A stretch of 64,000 nt of DNA from contig NC_065922.1 of assembly GCF_024586455.1 (NCBI RefSeq), positions 1,302,001-1,366,000 on the forward strand. Direction: 5' to 3'. How positions within the stretch are numbered: the first letter of the stretch is position 1; each line of letters starts with the position of its first letter. Shown one piece after another: positions 59,990 through 64,000 of this stretch. Under the pieces are notes generated by a model that was not told where the DNA came from, ran no database searches, and worked only from the letters and a program-made list of their open reading frames with translations. The position numbers and the translations under genes are program-made. Source of the DNA: Bactrocera neohumeralis. Its lineage: Eukaryota > Arthropoda > Insecta > Diptera > Tephritidae.

Positions 59990-62122
59990 TAGGACTATCT
60001 AACGTCGGCGGGGGATTGAGTCATGTGTAGAAAAGCTCACGACATCCGGTCTCAGACCAAGTATCCTCTGGGTAGCCAAAGAACTTCAGTTAGAAGGCGA
60101 GCTAAAGTGACAAGGCGAACCACCCCTCTTTAGATTTAAGAGCATGCACCTGGAATGTTCGGTCTCTTGATTGGGAAGGTGCCATTGCTCAGCTGGTTGA
60201 TGTCCTCGTAAAAATAAAGGTTGCCATCACCGCCGTCGAAGAAGTGCGATGGACAGGACAAGAACTGAAACGAGCAGGTACTTTTGACATTTACTACAGT
60301 GGCTATATAAAGGAGCGCAAATTCGATGAACGGTTTGTGGTAGGAGAAGACTAAGGATTCACCTCGGTGAAGAAGGAAGAGAAGGACGACGTGAATAAAA
60401 ATGCCTTCTATGAGCGCTTGAAGCGCACCTATAAGAGCTGCCTCCGCCACGATGTCAAAATCGTGCATGGCGACTTTAACGCCAGGGTGGGCAAAGAAGG
60501 TATCTTTGGCACAACGGTCGGTAAATTCATCCTCCATGATGAAAATCCCCAAATGGATTGGGGCTGATCGACTTTTTTTTTTTTTTAGGCCGTAAGGACG
60601 GTTTAAAATGCCTTCGCACCATATAGGGATCCTATCTATCCTATCCTACGTGAGTGGTGTACCCACTAAAACACTCCCCCCTTCTATCATGGAATTTTTT
60701 CCCCTACCCCGGAACCGCTTTCGCATTACTTCAGGGCAAGGTTTCCAAGATGGGCCCATTACAGTTCTATTTCTACTCTCCCTGCGTCCAGGGATGCCTA
60801 CGATTTTGTAGCCAGCATCAAGCTATTTGGCTCGTCTTCTATTGGGAGTCCGCGTCCATGTTTCTTTTTTTACTGCGTAGAACATGTTCCACGTACGAGG
60901 CAATTATTTTCCAGTTTTCGCTGCTAGATATCATTTTTTCTAAGAGATTTTCCGCACTTAGTTCTCCGAGTTTGTTTTGTACACCGGTGGCACTTGAAAA
61001 TGGTATGGTTTGCATCGTCTAGGGGATCGTTTCCATAAATACATGCTGGACTCTCTGCTTTTCCCATGTTGTATAGGTATTTTCGGAAATACCCGTGACC
61101 GGACAGCATCTGTGTTATATAGTAATTTACCTCGCCGTGTTTTCTACTGTGCCACTTCTCTATTTCTTTAATCAGTTTTGCGGTCCATCTTCCTTTGCTC
61201 TCCCTTGTCCACCGATCTTGCCAGAGTTCAAGAGTTTGCTTCCTCGCCTGTTGTCTTGTGGCCATGTGTATTTCTATTCCGTCTTTCTTCCATAGCCAGA
61301 GTTGTCTTCTCTCCTTTGCGAGAAGGTCTATTGGGATGACGCCGCTTATCACTAGCACTGCGGATTCGGATACAGTGCGGTACGCCGAGGCGACTCTCAG
61401 GGCTGCTGTTCTCTGCACTTTAGCAAGCACTTTTCGTCTATGTTCTACATTTAATGTATCGGCCCATATTTCGCTACCGTATAGTAGCACTGACTGTGTT
61501 GTGTCCATAAGCAATAGTTATTTGTAGTACTAGATTCCAGCTTGGAAAATTCAACAAGCTATCTGGCTGTCTCCGGATCGGAAAGCCACCAACAACATTA
61601 AAACATCCGAACGATTTTCTGCTCGACTTGCAGGAAAAGGAAGCGAAAGGCACTTGTATACAAAAAAATAGAGGGACTGAAATGCGTGAGTATGAAGATC
61701 TTGACAAGCTGGCCAACAGAGGTAATGGTCGAAAATTCTAAGATAAGATGCGGCGGTTAACAGATGGTTCCAAGACCGGAGTATACTCTTGTGGAACCCC
61801 CAGAGGTGATCTAGTGACTGGTGCCCTGAGCATACTAAAATTATTGAGGGAACACTTCTCCAGCCTGCTGAATGGCAGTGAAAGCATAGCATCAGGAGAT
61901 GGTGAACCCGATTCCCCAATCAATGACGATGGAACTGACGTTCCATTACCAGACCAACAAAGCGACGGGGGCCGATGAACTATTCAAATACAGCGGCGAA
62001 GAACTGATAAGGTGGCTTTGCATGGAATCCCCAATTGGCGCCGCATTGCAAAAAGAAGAAACGAATGTTGTTAACTCGGCTATAACCGCGTAAACGATGT
62101 CTACGCCAGTAAAGAAGAAGAG
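59990..62122 (+). mobile_element. RTE-like retrotransposon, copy 3 (internally deleted, interrupted)
   Basis: This copy keeps the apurinic endonuclease region missing in the other copies: CTWNVRSLDWEGAIAQLVDV, VAITAVEEVRWTGQELKRAG, then KIVHGDFNARVGKEGIFGTT. It is interrupted at ~60568-61512 by an R1-like fragment. It resumes with ICSTRFQ-type coding, GTEMREYEDLDKLANRGNGR, GDLVTGALSILKLLREHFSS and the start of the reverse transcriptase (DELFKYSGEELI). Most of the RT is then deleted at ~62012, joining directly to the last ~25 codons (SPIGAALQKEETNVVNSAIT) and the shared 3' end GTCTACGCCAGTAAAGAAGA. Non-functional. The 5' boundary is approximate. Confidence 0.78.
60568..61512 (-). mobile_element. 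R1-like non-LTR retrotransposon fragment inserted in RTE copy 3
   Basis: On the minus strand one open frame of ~196 codons (61514-60924) gives the C-terminal part of an R1-clade ORF2: VLLYGSEIWADTLNVEHRRK, AALRVASAYRTVSESAVLVI and GVIPIDLLAKERRQLW. A degraded zinc-knuckle region follows (SPACIYGNDPLDDANHTIFK-C). The element's 3' end is marked by a run of T at 60571-60586, its poly(A) tail in reverse. It is 5'-truncated. It splits the RTE endonuclease-to-linker coding, so it is younger than RTE copy 3. No clear target duplication is visible. Confidence 0.78.
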
Positions 62123-63234
62123 TGGCTGCATAGATACTTTGTGAAGAAAGTGGAAATAATTTCGATAGAAATGATGCGATTTTAGTTCAAATGCACTCAG
62201 TAAAACTATGTGACAAAGATAAATAATTATTATTTTTTCATATTTTTATTAATTATACATTTGCATGTCTCCAAAGAAATTTATATCTTCATCTAGCTAA
62301 TGATATTATTAAATATAATTGTTATTGTTATGTAAATGTTACCCTTTTATTCAATTCGATACTTTAGTTTCTTACCGAACACAAATTGAAAAATATAATG
62401 AAATGGAAATAAAGTTTCATTCCGGATATTCAAATACGTTTTGTTCTTTCACATTATCATGATCTAATAGCTATTAATTTATATCACATAAATGAATATT
62501 GAATACGTTATTTTTAAGCTTTTAATTATATTTTCAATGTCAATTTTCATTTAATTTTTAATGTTATTTTTCATAACATTTGTGTATGTGTAATAAATAC
62601 ATACGCTGAACACATCATAAAAAAGACGGTATTGCTAATGTCATGTTTCCATTGCGAGAGATGAATGTCAGCAACAATATGCAATATCCGTGAATACGTA
62701 AAGTGTAACGTAATTTTAGGATGTTTTGCGGTCGTTTTATGTAATCTATAATAGTTTTTGAATTTTCGGACTTGTTGAAAGCTTTAATAATATCGATAAA
62801 AAGAACATTTCAGCAATATTTGAATATCATTTTCCAAATGGGATCTAAGCTAACTCTGTCAAATTTCACTCAATCAATTTACACACGTTATGATATATCG
62901 TCATTAAGCCTTTTTACATTTTCTATTTATTATATTATTTTAGCTACGTTATTTAAACATAAGCAAGCTGCGAGTTATAACTGAAATATCTATAGCTTAT
63001 TAATAATGTAATAGCAAAGATCTTTTGCCTTTATTAACTGTATGTAACGCATTTTAGAAACGCGTAGGTTATTCTTCTTTGCTTCGCAAATTCTTCGAGA
63101 TATTTTATATATTTTAAATTAGACTTGAACATTGTTCATAATATACGTATTTTGTTACATTTTTATACCGACCAAACAATTAATTATATTTGCCCTACCA
63201 ATTCTTGTATACTTCTTAATAACTCTTCCATATT
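62123..63234. other. 3' flank of Ubr3; no gene seen
   Basis: Very AT-rich. TTTATT at 63030-63035 is an AATAAA on the minus strand, 200 bases past the Ubr3 stop, and is a plausible poly(A) signal. No coding or repeat family was recognised. Confidence 0.5.
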
Positions 63235-64000
63235 TCACAATAAATCTCGATGGAATACCCATGTATGTTTTGTATGCGCAAATTTATGTGACAGCCATTG
63301 CGATTCCAATAAATTGAAGCGGTCCTGACTTAGATAAAGGGGCTTTCCACGCCTATATCAATTAAATTTATTAGTAACGTCCGTAACATATAATATATTT
63401 ATAATCCGTATAAACAAAATTACTCACTTGAGATCTCGATCTTCTTCATCGAAATCGTCCAAATACAACGAACCCCAAAGGCAAGCACGTCTGCCACGAA
63501 TCACTATTATGTATGTCGACGTAACGACAAGAAATATTCCGATTCCTCCCCCACAAGTAATTGTGTGCTAAAATTTTAACCACAATAAATAATATAGGCA
63601 TACATACATTTTTTTATACAATATCAAAGCAATCTCTTTTACTTACACGAACCGCTTCACAACAGTCATTTTCAGCACAGCATGTTTGTTTAAGACACAC
63701 AATTGTGCCACATAATAAGCAAATTGAGCTCTCTTTCGGCACTTTATAACAGTTCAGACATGGACGTTCATGGTAATACTAAAAACGCGAAATTAACAAA
63801 TATGTATATATGAGTGTTACGTAAGTGTATTCATTTCAAATCATACCGTGAATAATCGCTCATACTCCCGAGGTAATTCGAGAAGTTTTGGTTGTTGCCA
63901 AGATCCATGCTGATTTAAGATAACAAGCTCACGCACTGTATCTGTTGGTGGCCGAATATCCATTAATTGCTCACACCAAAATTTAGGCAACGTTTGCTCA
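63235..64000 (-). CDS. Ubr3: Ubr3 E3 ubiquitin ligase, C-terminal exons (partial)
   Basis: Four exons on the minus strand: 64000-63847 (cut by the window edge), 63778-63647, 63567-63428 and 63352-63235. GT-AG borders and phases fit. The protein ends PKFWCEQLMDIRPPTDTVRE, LLELPREYERLF, YYHERPCLNCYKVP, SSICLLCGTIVCLKQTCC, VRHTITCGGGIGIFLVV, RACLWGSLYLDDFDEEDRDL, KRGKPLYLSQDRF and a stop at 63235. This is the C-terminal Cys-rich UBR autoinhibitory (UAIN) region of UBR3, with paired CxxC metal sites. UBR3 proteins are very large N-degron-pathway-type E3 ligases, so most of the gene lies outside the window. Confidence 0.9.

Noticed and set aside
60608..61527. Plus-strand frames across the R1-like fragment
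   Set aside because: Shadows of the minus-strand R1-like ORF2 frame, which has clear family motifs.

Overview
This window is eukaryotic and looks like a higher fly (Diptera), most likely a tephritid fruit fly (Bactrocera/Zeugodacus/Ceratitis type). The sequence is AT-rich, full of TACATA/TATG microsatellites, and its genes have GT-AG introns with short exons and animal domain architectures. The genus assignment is inference. No bacterial operon, CRISPR array, rRNA or tRNA gene was seen.

Five recognisable conserved genes were reconstructed exon by exon. (1) Ptpmeg2, a CRAL-TRIO plus tyrosine phosphatase, on the minus strand in 8 coding exons at 1237-15234 (754 aa). (2) Snx27, with PDZ-PX-FERM domains, on the plus strand in 8 coding exons at 16288-22728 (501 aa). 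(3) A type II membrane GH31 glycosidase-like protein of the MYORG/CG33080 kind, on the plus strand in 6 exons at 29317-39596 (954 aa). (4) A secreted ADAMTS metalloprotease, probably AdamTS-B, on the minus strand in 17 exons at 40129-48109 (1045 aa). (5) The 3' end of the E3 ligase gene Ubr3, on the minus strand at 63235-64000 and running off the window. From memory, the Drosophila melanogaster counterparts are all X-linked (Muller element A), so the window looks like a conserved Muller-A block. A sixth, unrecognised two-exon gene for a small secreted protein (15339-15749, minus) lies between Ptpmeg2 and Snx27. A seventh coding-like block (26243-26550, minus) could not be assigned.

The other DNA is mainly introns and transposon debris. 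It holds a decayed Tc1-like element with ~130-bp inverted repeats in the big Ptpmeg2 intron, and a Tc1 fragment abutting a 5'-truncated RTE-like retroposon in a Snx27 intron. A hAT-type MITE with an 8-bp target duplication sits in an AdamTS intron. A 2.2-kb pogo/Tigger element lies at 52572-54806, followed directly by a mariner remnant that has taken both a Harbinger element and an RTE fragment. A further RTE copy near 60-62 kb was itself invaded by an R1-like fragment on the opposite strand. Several copies of a dispersed intronic repeat with CAACATGTTGC-containing ends occur throughout.

The genes have unrelated cellular roles: phosphoinositide/vesicle-associated phosphatase, endosomal recycling, glycan processing, matrix proteolysis and ubiquitination. 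They are not a pathway. The GH31 and AdamTS genes converge tail to tail, with poly(A) signals only about 12 bp apart. No wholly new multi-gene system was found. The most intriguing items are the GH31 protein lacking its expected acid/base Asp, the unknown secreted gene with a 32-bp palindrome at its intron start, the orphan coding block near 26.4 kb, and the multilayer nested transposon stack with readable target-site duplications.
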